A stretch of 64,000 nt of DNA. Origin: Candidatus Roseilinea sp. GTDB lineage: Bacteria > Chloroflexota > Anaerolineae > J036 > Brachytrichaceae. The notes under the pieces are model-generated. The model worked only from the letters and a program-made list of their open reading frames with translations. It was not told the origin of the DNA and ran no database searches. Made by a program: the position numbers and the translations under genes. Within the stretch, counting starts at the first letter, position 1; the number at the start of each line of letters is the position of its first letter. This document shows positions 51,965-60,779 of the stretch, in pieces. The stretch covers positions 248,001 to 312,000 of the forward strand of contig BPHV01000005.1 of NCBI GenBank assembly GCA_026003755.1, given 5' to 3'.

Positions 51965-52999
51965 CTACCAGTGCAACGCGACAGCGTGATATCGCTCCTT
52001 GTCGTTGAGCAGACCGTCATACATCGCCTTGGCCTCGCGCGCATGCGCAAAATGTGAGAGGATCTCATCGAGCTTCAGCCGCCCATCTTCCAACAGCGCG
52101 ATCAGCAGACGCATGGCGCGCGGCACAGTGTAAGAGAATCGCTCGCGTGGCTCCCAGCCGATGGCGCTGCCGTGCGCGCCGATCAACGTGATCGAGCGGC
52201 CATGCAGGTCCCAGTAGAAGTCCACTTCGCTGGCGATGCCACGCGGGCTCCCCACCATCACCACCCGCCCGCCGTCGGTCACGATGTTCATCGCCGTCTT
52301 CACCGCGTTCGGAAAGCCGGTCGCATCCACCACGATATCCGGCAACTGACCGAAGTTGGACGCCCGCAGCTTATCCTTGAGTTGGGGATCCTCGGGCGCA
52401 AAGGTCACGACGCCTTGCACCTGCTCTGCCAGCGCGCGTCGCCCCCCGACGCCGTCTATGCCGATGAGCGGGTAAGCGCCGGCAGCAGCGTAGAGTCGCA
52501 GCGCGATCTGGCCGATCGTGCCCAGGCCCATGACGGCGACGCATCGTCCGATGATCTGGTCGCTCTGCACGAGCGCCGACAGCGGAAAGCGCGCCAGCAC
52601 GGCGAAGGCGGCAACCTGTGCCGGCACACGCTCGGCGATGGGAAAGATCAACGCATCCGGCTGCTCGACATCCACAACCGCGTGCGTCTCATGACGGCTG
52701 GGCCAGACGACGCGGTCGCCGACCTTGAAACGCTTCACGCCGTCGCCAACGGCGATGATCCGTCCCACCCCGCTGTAACCGGGCGTGAAGGGCCACTTCG
52801 GCCAGGCCCGGGTGGGGTCGTTCAGCCACTGATGCACGCCGGTGTACACGGCCAGCTCCGTGCCGGCGCTGATGGCACTCGCCTCGCATTCGATCAGGGC
52901 CTGACCGGGCGCCGGCGCCGGCACATCGTACGTCTCGATGGTAATCACATGGGGCGCAGGCATCACAACCCGCGTCCCCTGGGTTGAAGTGAATGACAT
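51965..52999 (-). CDS. Zinc-less MDR dehydrogenase (BchC/TdhB-like)
   Basis: 344 residues. Medium-chain dehydrogenase fold (TPGYSGVGRIIAVGDGVKRF, VGDRVVWPSRHETHAVV, AVMGLGTIGQIALRLYAAAG, DIVVDATGFPNAVKTAMNIV). The usual catalytic zinc Cys (CGTD type) is replaced by SAGTELAVYTG, and the GHE motif by GYSG, and there is no structural Cys lobe, so it is not a classical zinc enzyme. The build is like bacteriochlorophyllide-dehydrogenase-type and sugar-dehydrogenase-like proteins. Neighbouring isomerase and polyol dehydrogenase suggest a role in an unusual sugar pathway. Confidence 0.85.
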   Translation of the reverse strand: MSFTSTQGTRVVMPAPHVITIETYDVPAPAPGQALIECEASAISAGTELAVYTGVHQWLNDPTRAWPKWPFTPGYSGVGRIIAVGDGVKRFKVGDRVVWPSRHETHAVVDVEQPDALIFPIAERVPAQVAAFAVLARFPLSALVQSDQIIGRCVAVMGLGTIGQIALRLYAAAGAYPLIGIDGVGGRRALAEQVQGVVTFAPEDPQLKDKLRASNFGQLPDIVVDATGFPNAVKTAMNIVTDGGRVVMVGSPRGIASEVDFYWDLHGRSITLIGAHGSAIGWEPRERFSYTVPRAMRLLIALLEDGRLKLDEILSHFAHAREAKAMYDGLLNDKERYHAVALHW

Positions 53000-53073
53000 G
53001 GCAGCGACATTCGTTAAGCACTCACGGGCACTTGCGTGGACAAAGGCGATGCCTTCCCCTATCTAGTCGTCAA

Positions 53074-54087
53074 TCATGAGTTGACAGCCACCAGGTCGGC
53101 AAGCTCCGACTTGAGGTAACGCACCGTGCGTTCGAGCTGGTCGCGTTCGTAACGTTCGCATTCGTCGGCCGATGCGCCGCGCTCCCATGGCGTCTGCCAC
53201 GGCGCATTGGCCGGTTGCATGTGCCGGGCAAGAAAGCGGAACAACGGCAGCATAGCGCGAATATCCCGCGGCGGATAGCCCCGCCACCACTGATCCTCAT
53301 ACAGCCGGATATGCCGCGCATCCAAAGCAGCTAACTCGATGTGCCATATCGCCCCTGGGGCGATTTCGCGCAGCAGCGTCAACATGGCGCGCCAATCGAT
53401 GCACCCTTCGCCGATGCTGGCCCGCGCCAGGTTGTAACCACTCGGGGTCGGATGGATGGTGTAATCCTTGATGTGGACGTTGAAGATGCGTGTGCCCAAT
53501 CGGCGCGCGAACTCGTACGGCTCCTCGGCCACTGCCAGCGGGTTCACTACATCGAGCGTGACACCCACGCGCGGCCCACCGGCCTGGCACAGCACCAGCA
53601 GATCGTCTGAGTTGACGTCTTGATGATTCTCGATGGCCAGCACCATGTCCAACTCATCAAGCAGCGGGCGCACGGCGAGCAGTTTCGCAATCATCTCGCG
53701 CATGTGCCTGTTCCAGTCCGGCGCATACACCGCGCGCGCGCCCTCAAGAAAGCTGCTGACCACGCAGCGCGCAACGCGCGCGCCGGCGCGCTTGGCGAGC
53801 GGCAACCAGGCGCGCGCCTGCTCCACGTCCAACACAGGCAGATCGAGCACATAGGTCATGCCCTTCGCCCGCAACAGCGCGCCAAAGCGATCCATGCCGG
53901 CCTCCGTATGATCCGGGAGGATGCTGAGTGGGAACTCGACGCCGGTCATGCCGTGCTGCGCCGCCAGCTCGACCAGGTCGAGGCCGTTCATCGGGTGCGG
54001 GCAGGCAGGATGACCGTCGCGTCTCAAAAATCCACACGTGAATGGGAAGGTGTAACAAGAGAGTCCGAAAGCGACCCGGGGGTTCAC
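53074..54087 (-). CDS. Sugar phosphate isomerase/epimerase (xylose-isomerase-like TIM barrel)
   Basis: 337 residues from GTG 54087 (VNPRVAFGLSCYTFPF); an in-frame ATG at 54129 would add 14 residues, and neither has a clear Shine-Dalgarno. AP-endonuclease-2-like TIM barrel with metal ligands Glu in MVLAIENHQDVNS, Asp in GVTLDVVNPLAV, His in FNVHIKDYTIHP and Glu in IWHIELAALD. Such proteins isomerise or epimerise sugars or inositol derivatives (IolE/IolI-like). First gene of a minus-strand run with two MDR dehydrogenases, SDR and DUF362, which looks like a catabolic operon for a polyol or sugar acid. Confidence 0.88.
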   Translation of the reverse strand: MNPRVAFGLSCYTFPFTCGFLRRDGHPACPHPMNGLDLVELAAQHGMTGVEFPLSILPDHTEAGMDRFGALLRAKGMTYVLDLPVLDVEQARAWLPLAKRAGARVARCVVSSFLEGARAVYAPDWNRHMREMIAKLLAVRPLLDELDMVLAIENHQDVNSDDLLVLCQAGGPRVGVTLDVVNPLAVAEEPYEFARRLGTRIFNVHIKDYTIHPTPSGYNLARASIGEGCIDWRAMLTLLREIAPGAIWHIELAALDARHIRLYEDQWWRGYPPRDIRAMLPLFRFLARHMQPANAPWQTPWERGASADECERYERDQLERTVRYLKSELADLVAVNS

Positions 54088-54748
54088 AACTACTATTATC
54101 TTTGACTTGCTCAGTTGAAAACCTCGCATCGCGCGAAGCGATGCATGGCAACACACAAGGTGGACGGCTGCGCGAGCGTCGGCATGCAAAAGACGCGCGC
54201 ATAATCTGCGCGCCAGGTGCGGTCGGCGACGCGCGGGCCGCCGAGCTTCTGCTTTCGCGACTTTGAAGGGTTGCCGTTGAACTCCGCGACGCCTTGGAGC
54301 TGAATACTGCATCGGATTATAGCTCAAGCGGATGCATCGCCGCTTTGAGCCGGTCGTTTGGACGAGATGGAAGGAGGCGTCGCCGGGTGACCGCGGTCGG
54401 GGCCAGGAAGACGCGCTCAGGCTAAACGCAGCCCGCTTGGGCCAGACGGATGATGGCGCGACTTTACAGCAAGCCGTTCAAACGACGGCTGAACGGACGA
54501 AAGGGCTTTGAGGTCGCCGCCGTCGGCCGCGCACGACATCCGCCCGCCGATTCGGCGTGGCGGCAATCCAACGCCAAAGGTTTAACTTTTATGCGGGGAT
54601 GACCATAGCAAGGTCAGATGCTCAACAGCGTGTGGTTCGACCGCGATATGGTCATCCCCATCCATACATGACATCCAACCCGGCGGATATGCTGCCTGCC
54701 GGCCGACGCCTCATCCGCCGAGGTTCGCCCTTCCCGCGTCCGCCCAAT
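54088..54748. other. Intergenic region with a 13-bp inverted repeat
   Basis: No gene seen. The minus-strand -10-like TATAAT (54316-54321) may serve the isomerase operon, without a good -35. GGGGATGACCATA (54595-54607) and its exact complement TATGGTCATCCCC (54647-54659) flank a 39-nt spacer. The rest is unremarkable GC-rich sequence. Confidence 0.5.
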
Positions 54749-56968
54749 TCACGGCATCGGGGGGACGAAGTCGCTGTCATCCGGCCGATACAGATAATAT
54801 CGCAACTCGATCAACGTCCCGCTGACAGCATCCCCGCTCCGGGCATCCAGCAAACGCCATGGGCTCACATACACATCATAAGGGCGGGTGTTGTCAACGA
54901 CATATATCCTGCCGTTTTGGGCATACTGACCCGAGACGCCCCCCGCCTTCATCTGGTCGATCACGTCCTGATACGGCGACGGGACGAACCACGCGATTTG
55001 GTGGCCCTTATAGTGCATCAAACGCGCATTCTCCGGCCCCCATCCCATGACAAACCGGGTGAAGTCCAGCGCCGACGCCACGCCCTCGCGCTCGGCTTGA
55101 GCGCATTTATCCATCACCTCGTCGCTTGAGACGGGCGGCGCTGCGTTGAAGGCGTGATTCGCCTGATACTTCACAATGCCGCTCAATTCCCACGGCCTGC
55201 TATTCCCCGGCAGCCGGATATCAAAGGTGCCGCTCACCCGCCGTCCGCTGAGGTCCAAGGAAGATTCCGCGCGCTCCGGGCCCTTGTCCCATTGCGTGAG
55301 GCCGGTAATGTAACTCAGGAACAGGCCTCGAGAGTTTCTCGATGCGCGGATCAGCCCGCCGCGCAGCCCTTCTATTGTGACAAAATCGGGATAGTAGCTG
55401 AGGCTTTGCGGCTGCACCATCCAGGCGTCGCGCTGATAAAAGTGGCAGGCATCGACGCGCCCGTCCTTCACATCAAGCCGATACAAGGTGCGCGTGCGGT
55501 AATCGTTCACCCAGTTCAAGCTCAACCTCGCCCCGTTGCCCTCGATCGCCTGTTCAATGAACATATAGCGCGACCCCATGGTGCGGGTTTGCTCAAGCTG
55601 ATACTGGGGCGAGTAGCTCAGCCGCTCTCGAACCTGCGCCCCGACTTCTGCGACGATCTCTGGGTTAGATAAGGCCTTCTGAATCCTATCATTAATGTGG
55701 TGGACATAGAGGTTATGAATTTGGTTCTCGTCAAATTCTATATTTTTTAGCTCAAAGAGCTTCACATCGACCTTGAAATCGTTCGAGAGCACGTTGCTGA
55801 ATGTGGGCGCATACAACGTCTCCGGGATAAACTCGAGCGCGCTCCTCACCCCAAATAAGGGCGGAAGCGGCTTGACCGGTCGGCCTTCAGCGCGCGCCTT
55901 GACCATCTCGTCCACCCACAACCGAAACGGGGGGTAGTATGTGCTGAGCATATGGACGTTGTCGTTCAGCCCATATAAAGATGGTTTGGGGAGTTCTGAA
56001 TAAAAGAAGGTTTGCACATTTTCATAATACTGCGTAGCTTCCCAGCGGCCCTTGCTAAAATTAAACGACACCCACACCGGGAACGACGAAATAAAAGGCC
56101 GAGAATTGCCGCAGCCGACGCCTCTCATCGTCATGATGCAGGCGTCGTCAATAGACGCCGAGACGACGTAGAATACGAACACCGCCTTGTCCCTGGGGGG
56201 ATAATAAAAGCCGAGGTGATTCGCATATTGGTAGTACAAAGGGTGATGGAACGGCGTGAGCCAATTCATGCCGCGATGGGCGCTCACGATCATATACAGC
56301 GGGTAGAGATAATTTTTGCTGAAGGGATAGTGCGCTTCTCGTTCGGGCAACCACTTGTATCCGGTGTTGAGCGCTTCTGCGTTGAGTCGCTTGGCCAGAG
56401 CGGGTTCTTTGCGGATCAGGGCCCTGGCCTCATTGATGGGCTGGATGTTCCATGAAAAGCGCACGGCGGCCACCGCCGCGTCCAACGCCTGCTGCACATA
56501 ACACGGATTCTCATATTCCCAGGCCGGCAGGCCGTGATACGGGTCCCGGATCGGCCTTGCTCCACCCGGGCCGTGCAGGCCCGTGCAAGGGTATCCTGCG
56601 ATCAAAGTGGTCGTGTAGTTTAAGATCGGGATAATCCCGCCGGCCACCTTCCCGTACACATCGAGCGTGGCATTCCCGAGCGGCGGCACCGGGCGCGGCA
56701 TGACGAGGACATCGGCGACGTAGTAATCCGCCAAGCTCTTGATCTCTTCCCAGGGCTTCTGCGGCTGCTCCACCCGATAGCTCACCACTTTAGAGCCCGG
56801 CGAAGGGCGATGCATTTTGTCCTTGTTGCCGAAGATTTTCGGCTTGTCGATCAGCCCATAGCACAAGGCGATGCCTACAGAGTTGGTGCAAGCCCAGGCG
56901 TGCCGAGTAACCGGCGAGAAGAACACCGCGCACAAGGCGACAAAAACGATGAGAAGTCGCTTTATCAT
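54749..56968 (-). CDS. Large secreted protein of unknown function
   Basis: 739 residues from ATG 56968; GAGGTG lies four bases upstream. Signal peptide LLIVFVALCAVFFSP with cleavage near HAWA. No domain recognised. The mature protein is rich in Tyr, Pro, Trp and Asn (YYPPRDKAVFVFYVVSASID; GCGNSRPFISSFPVWVSFNF), with a few Cys that could form disulphides, and ends in a Pro-rich YRPDDSDFVPPMP. Its DNA is less GC-rich than the flanks (for example 55650-56350), suggesting transfer. Follows the 229-residue secreted-protein gene by 12 bp on the same strand, so they are an operon. Confidence 0.75.
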   Translation of the reverse strand: MIKRLLIVFVALCAVFFSPVTRHAWACTNSVGIALCYGLIDKPKIFGNKDKMHRPSPGSKVVSYRVEQPQKPWEEIKSLADYYVADVLVMPRPVPPLGNATLDVYGKVAGGIIPILNYTTTLIAGYPCTGLHGPGGARPIRDPYHGLPAWEYENPCYVQQALDAAVAAVRFSWNIQPINEARALIRKEPALAKRLNAEALNTGYKWLPEREAHYPFSKNYLYPLYMIVSAHRGMNWLTPFHHPLYYQYANHLGFYYPPRDKAVFVFYVVSASIDDACIMTMRGVGCGNSRPFISSFPVWVSFNFSKGRWEATQYYENVQTFFYSELPKPSLYGLNDNVHMLSTYYPPFRLWVDEMVKARAEGRPVKPLPPLFGVRSALEFIPETLYAPTFSNVLSNDFKVDVKLFELKNIEFDENQIHNLYVHHINDRIQKALSNPEIVAEVGAQVRERLSYSPQYQLEQTRTMGSRYMFIEQAIEGNGARLSLNWVNDYRTRTLYRLDVKDGRVDACHFYQRDAWMVQPQSLSYYPDFVTIEGLRGGLIRASRNSRGLFLSYITGLTQWDKGPERAESSLDLSGRRVSGTFDIRLPGNSRPWELSGIVKYQANHAFNAAPPVSSDEVMDKCAQAEREGVASALDFTRFVMGWGPENARLMHYKGHQIAWFVPSPYQDVIDQMKAGGVSGQYAQNGRIYVVDNTRPYDVYVSPWRLLDARSGDAVSGTLIELRYYLYRPDDSDFVPPMP

Positions 56969-56980
56969 GTTACACCTCAT

Positions 56981-57670
56981 TTATTTTACATTCAAGCTGA
57001 TTGAAAGGTTATCCGGTCGAATTGAGCCTTTATAGAATTTAATCGAACGGCCGCCGTCTTCGTGTACGACGTAATACGTATTAAACGATCCCTTCCACTC
57101 CAGGACCAGCTTCTTGCCGTCGTATTCTTTGACCGTGACGGTCATTTTGCCCGGCCCGAGGAGATGTCCCGGCATCTCGCGGCCGTATACCGGGTTTACG
57201 TATATCTCGGCGGTGTGGCTGATGACCTGCGTCAGGCTGAACTGTTTGTTGCGTGATTTGGCGTCGGCGATGTCGGAGGGCGAGGGCAACCAGAGCAGGA
57301 GGCCTGCTTGAGGGTTGACGGACAAGGGGTGGGTGAGCAGGTCAGAAGTGTGCCAATAGTAAACCCGTCCGCCCTGACACAAGAAGTTGGCGTCACTCAG
57401 GAACGGGAGGTAGAACCCCGAGCGTTGCGCCGTGGTGTATAACCCGCCGCCGACTCGGAATACGCCAAACAGCTTCTCCCCACTTGCGCGTAGGTCGGTC
57501 TCGACGCGATAAACCGTGGACAGGCGGCTGCCCGGATAGAAATACGGCGGGCAGGCCTTATCCGCATTTACGGGCGGCGCGCCCGGGTCGCGGGTTTGCG
57601 CTTGCAGCGGAGCGGCCGAGACGAACAGCATGGCCGCCATCAGGGGGATGAGTTTAAGGATATTTGTCAT
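56981..57670 (-). CDS. Secreted protein of unknown function (partner of the 739-residue protein)
   Basis: 229 residues from ATG 57670, preceded by AGGGG. Signal peptide LIPLMAAMLFVSAAPLQAQ. No family recognised. Body is beta-rich with aromatic residues (RVYYWHTSDLLTHPLSVNPQ; MTVTVKEYDGKKLVLEWKGS; FNTYYVVHEDGGRSIKFYKG) and two Cys (ACPPYFYP and FLCQGGR). First gene of a two-gene operon with the 739-residue secreted protein. DNA is moderately AT-rich compared with neighbours. Confidence 0.75.
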   Translation of the reverse strand: MTNILKLIPLMAAMLFVSAAPLQAQTRDPGAPPVNADKACPPYFYPGSRLSTVYRVETDLRASGEKLFGVFRVGGGLYTTAQRSGFYLPFLSDANFLCQGGRVYYWHTSDLLTHPLSVNPQAGLLLWLPSPSDIADAKSRNKQFSLTQVISHTAEIYVNPVYGREMPGHLLGPGKMTVTVKEYDGKKLVLEWKGSFNTYYVVHEDGGRSIKFYKGSIRPDNLSISLNVK

Positions 57671-58031
57671 TTTCAGCCCCTTTTGAATTATTGATGCTCA
57701 GATGTCAAATCTCGTATCGTAACGAGCAGTAGTTATTCGGTAAAAGTGTTCATAACGAGTCTCCTGCGCTGAGATTGTGAACAGCAACGTAAGCGTGTTG
57801 GTGTGTTGGAACGGATTAAGACGCCCAACTGGTAATTATACGGACATCCGCCTAATTCTCCTTAGATTACCGGATCCGTCTAATCCCCCGTCGTTTGGGA
57901 TTTTAGACAGAATGAGTTAAAATCCGATGAACATATTGTAAATACTCGTCTCCCAAAAGTCAATACACCCAAAGGGGGTGTAGCGCAGAAATGTGGGCGA
58001 CTTTTTCTGCAGCGGGAGCAAAATAGGGGAC
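57671..58031. other. AT-rich intergenic region with 28-bp-spaced direct repeats
   Basis: Upstream of the secreted-protein operon and downstream of the regulator gene. Contains ATCCGCCTAATTCTCC (57846-57861) and ATCCGTCTAATCCCCC (57874-57889), 28 bp apart, possible operators, and a TACACCC/GGGTGTA hairpin (57964-57982). Clearly more AT-rich than the rest of the window. Confidence 0.5.
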
Positions 58032-58163
58032 ATGAAACCATCAACCGTATCCAGCCACGCGCAGCGGCGCGAACAGTTCCCGGCTGCGGCCATGCTCGCC
58101 GCCTGGTGTGAACTGCACAGCAATCGGCTAGACGCCGCAATCCGTCAGTGCCGCCGGCGGTGA
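58032..58163 (+). CDS. Small ORF, 43 residues, unknown
   Basis: ATG 58032 preceded by AGGGGAC; reads MKPSTVSSHAQRREQF to a C-terminus QCRRR, stop at 58161-58163. Basic, with a possible helix. The REQF...AA...W...H pattern faintly recalls N-termini of some transposase-associated proteins, but this is weak. Ends convergent on and overlapping the regulator stop by 19 bp. It may be a real small gene or chance. Confidence 0.35.
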   Translation: MKPSTVSSHAQRREQFPAAAMLAAWCELHSNRLDAAIRQCRRR

Positions 58164-60544
58164 CTGTCACAAATCTGCGCTACACCCTTGGACGCTTCCT
58201 CCTGGTTCAACCAGGCCTCGCCGTGCGCCAGCGCCTCTTGCGCCGTCCACCCGCGCGCGGCGCGCCAGAGCGCTGGCCATACCGGCGCGTCTACCAGACT
58301 GCGCGCGGTTTGCAGGCGTTGGGCAATCAGCGCGCGGTACAGGGGGGAGAGAGGACCGCCGCGCTCGCCCAGGCCCTCCTCCACGGCCAGACACTGCACA
58401 CCCAGAGCGGCTTTTTCCGGCGACCCGTCAGCCAGCAGCCAACCGGCCAGGCTGACCAGCCAGAAGCGCACCCGGCGCACATGCTGGCGGACGTGGGGCA
58501 GCGCCAGCAGCAGTTCCCGCCGCGCCACCCCCGCATCCCCGCACACCAGGGCGATCTCGGCCCGGTCGGTGTGCAGGATGGCACGCGCCAGATCCGGCCT
58601 AGCAGCGGGCAACAGTGCATCGGCCTCGTCGAACAGCGCAGCGGCCGCGGCCAGGTCACCGCGCGCCCAAGCGACCTCACCCAATTGCAGCATGGGGAAG
58701 CCGGGGTTGAGCGCCTCCGGTCGCTGTTGCGCCAGTTCCAGGCTGCGCTGCAGTGCTGTTTCCGCCCGGACGAGCTCCCCGCGTTCAATGTTAATGCGCC
58801 CCAACAGGTTGAACAGCGAAGCCAGCCATTGGGGCTGTTCCGCCTCAGCGAGGGCGACGGCCTGCCGGGCGAAGTCGTCGGCGTTGGTGAAATCGTGACA
58901 CTGCCAGGACAGGTTCGACGCCTTGAACAGGAGGCCGATGCGTTGGTTGGCATCGACCTGCCCGCCCAGCGCCAGGCTGCGGCAAATCAACGCCTGGCCC
59001 TCGCGCACGTAGCCGTGCGTCTCCCAAAACCACGCCAAAGCGGAGCACATCTGCAGCGCTCGGGACGCGTCGCCCTGGTCGAGCAACCGTCGCAGCGCCG
59101 CCAGATAGTTGTCGTGATCGCTCTCGACGGCTTCCAGGTCGTCGGCGGACTGCGCTAGCAAGCCGCAAAAGTAATGCGCGTGCTGCTCACACGCCTGGCT
59201 GCACTCTTCCTCTGTCATCCGACTCCACGCGAAATCACGGATCATCTCTAGCAACCGCCAGCGGCCAGGCTCAGGCGTCACCAGGCTGTGGTCGCTCAGG
59301 GTCGTCAGCCAGGACTGTACCAGCGCGCGGCCATGTGGATCGGCCGGCCCCACGCAGACCGCAGTCGCGACGTCCAGGGTGAAGGAACCGGTGAAGACGG
59401 CGAGGCGCCTCAAGCAAGCGCGGGTGTCCGCGTCGAGCAGATCGTAGCTCCGGGCGATGGCGCCGGCCAGGGTGCGCTGGCGCGGCGGCAGGTCGCGCGC
59501 AGCGGTGTGGATTGTTTCCACCCAGCCTGTCTCGCTGCGCAGGGTAGCGGCCAAGTCCGCTGCCGACATATGCCGCAGGGTCGCCGCTGCCAGCTCGATG
59601 GCCAGGGGAATGCCCTCCAGCTTGCGCAGGATGTCGGCCACGTCCCCGGCGTTGGCTGCGTCCACAGCGAAGGCCGGCTGATGCTGCCGTGTGCGGGCCA
59701 CGAACAACTGCACCGCCTCGAACTCCATCATCTGATCGGGCGACGCGCCCGGCGGCGGCAGCGACAGCGGCGGGGCTGCGTATTCGTGCTCGCCGTAGAC
59801 GTGCAGCGGCACGCGGCTGGTGGCCAGGATCTTCAGCCCCTGGCAGGCCCGCAGCAGCTCGCTCAACTCTGGCGCGGCCCCCACCACCTGCTCGCAGTTG
59901 TCCAGCACCAGCAGCACCCGCTTTCCGCCCAACACGGCGCGAAAACGCTCAGACCACGGCACATTGGCCAGTTCACGCACTCCGGCCTGACGCGCAATGG
60001 CCGCGAGCGCCAGCGCCGGGTCGCTGATGGGCGCCAGATCGACAAACCACACCCCATCCGCGAAATCGGGCAGCAGCCTTTCGGCTGCGTGGATGCTCAG
60101 CCGCGTCTTGCCCATGCCGGGCGGGCCGACGAGGGTCAGCAGACGCACATCGTTGTGGCGCAGCAGAGCCGTCACCACGGCGCTGTCCTGCGTGCGGTTG
60201 ACGAAGGAGGTTAGCGGCGCGGGCAGGTTGTGCGGGGTCGGCGCCGCGATCGGCCGGGGAGGAGGGGGCGCAGCGGCCAACTCTCCAGCGGCTGGCAGGC
60301 GCTCGACCGACGCGAGGCCGCGCGCCGCGGCCAGAAACGCGGCGCGTTCCTCATCGGGCACGCCCAAAGCCGACGCCAGCAGCTCAGCCAGCTCGCGCGA
60401 GGGCCGCCGCTCGTCCGCCTCGATCTTGCGGATGGCGGCCGCGCTGGCGCCGGCGCGGCGGCCCAGCTCGGCCTGGGTCAGGTCAAGCGCCAGCCGCCGT
60501 CGGCGCACCCAGTACCCGAAAGAGGATCTCGCGAGTTCGTCCAT
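58145..60544 (-). CDS. XRE-HTH / NB-ARC ATPase / TPR transcriptional regulator
   Basis: 799 residues from ATG 60544 (MDELARSSFGYWVRRRRL); the open frame extends 16 residues further. N-terminal XRE helix-turn-helix (LTQAELGRRAGASAAAIRKI, residues about 10-65), Pro/Ala linker, then an NB-ARC ATPase domain: P-loop LVGPPGMGKTRLS (139-150), Walker B VLLVLDNCEQV, sensor KILATSRVPLH, GIPLAIELAAATLRHM. The last 300 residues are helical TPR-like repeats (LFNLLGRINIERGELVRAET). Such STAND proteins switch on ATP exchange after ligand binding by the repeats. Lies upstream of the secreted operon on the same strand; regulation of that operon is plausible but unproved. Confidence 0.9.
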   Translation of the reverse strand: MDELARSSFGYWVRRRRLALDLTQAELGRRAGASAAAIRKIEADERRPSRELAELLASALGVPDEERAAFLAAARGLASVERLPAAGELAAAPPPPRPIAAPTPHNLPAPLTSFVNRTQDSAVVTALLRHNDVRLLTLVGPPGMGKTRLSIHAAERLLPDFADGVWFVDLAPISDPALALAAIARQAGVRELANVPWSERFRAVLGGKRVLLVLDNCEQVVGAAPELSELLRACQGLKILATSRVPLHVYGEHEYAAPPLSLPPPGASPDQMMEFEAVQLFVARTRQHQPAFAVDAANAGDVADILRKLEGIPLAIELAAATLRHMSAADLAATLRSETGWVETIHTAARDLPPRQRTLAGAIARSYDLLDADTRACLRRLAVFTGSFTLDVATAVCVGPADPHGRALVQSWLTTLSDHSLVTPEPGRWRLLEMIRDFAWSRMTEEECSQACEQHAHYFCGLLAQSADDLEAVESDHDNYLAALRRLLDQGDASRALQMCSALAWFWETHGYVREGQALICRSLALGGQVDANQRIGLLFKASNLSWQCHDFTNADDFARQAVALAEAEQPQWLASLFNLLGRINIERGELVRAETALQRSLELAQQRPEALNPGFPMLQLGEVAWARGDLAAAAALFDEADALLPAARPDLARAILHTDRAEIALVCGDAGVARRELLLALPHVRQHVRRVRFWLVSLAGWLLADGSPEKAALGVQCLAVEEGLGERGGPLSPLYRALIAQRLQTARSLVDAPVWPALWRAARGWTAQEALAHGEAWLNQEEASKGVAQICDSHRRRH

Positions 60545-60644
60545 GATCTTGTCACGCGGATTGTAACGCTGCGCGTGACCCTTTGCAAACAAAGTTCGAT
60601 CAAGATGCGCACAGATACACTCAGCAGATCACGATTTGCCGTCT

Positions 60645-60678
60645 ACGTGCCTGGCACTTCCGAAGGTGCCAGGCACGT
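60645..60678. repeat. REP-like perfect palindrome
   Basis: ACGTGCCTGGCAC (60645-60657) and its complement GTGCCAGGCACGT (60666-60678) around TTCCGAAG. This GTGCCTGGCAC core is a widespread intergenic palindrome type. Here it lies in the gap between the divergent regulator and lipoprotein genes. It is not followed by a T-run. Confidence 0.65.
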
Positions 60679-60779
60679 GCAAGCAACATCTGAGATCAAC
60701 TGAAACTCAGCTCACAGAGCAGATTCCATGACAAGACCCAGATGGCGTCTGTCGGGCACATTGCTGTCAGGAGATGAAG

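Noticed and set aside
57733-57753. Six-codon upstream ORF (MNTFTE) with an AGGAG site ahead of the secreted operon
   Set aside because: Too short to distinguish from chance; no evidence for attenuation around it.
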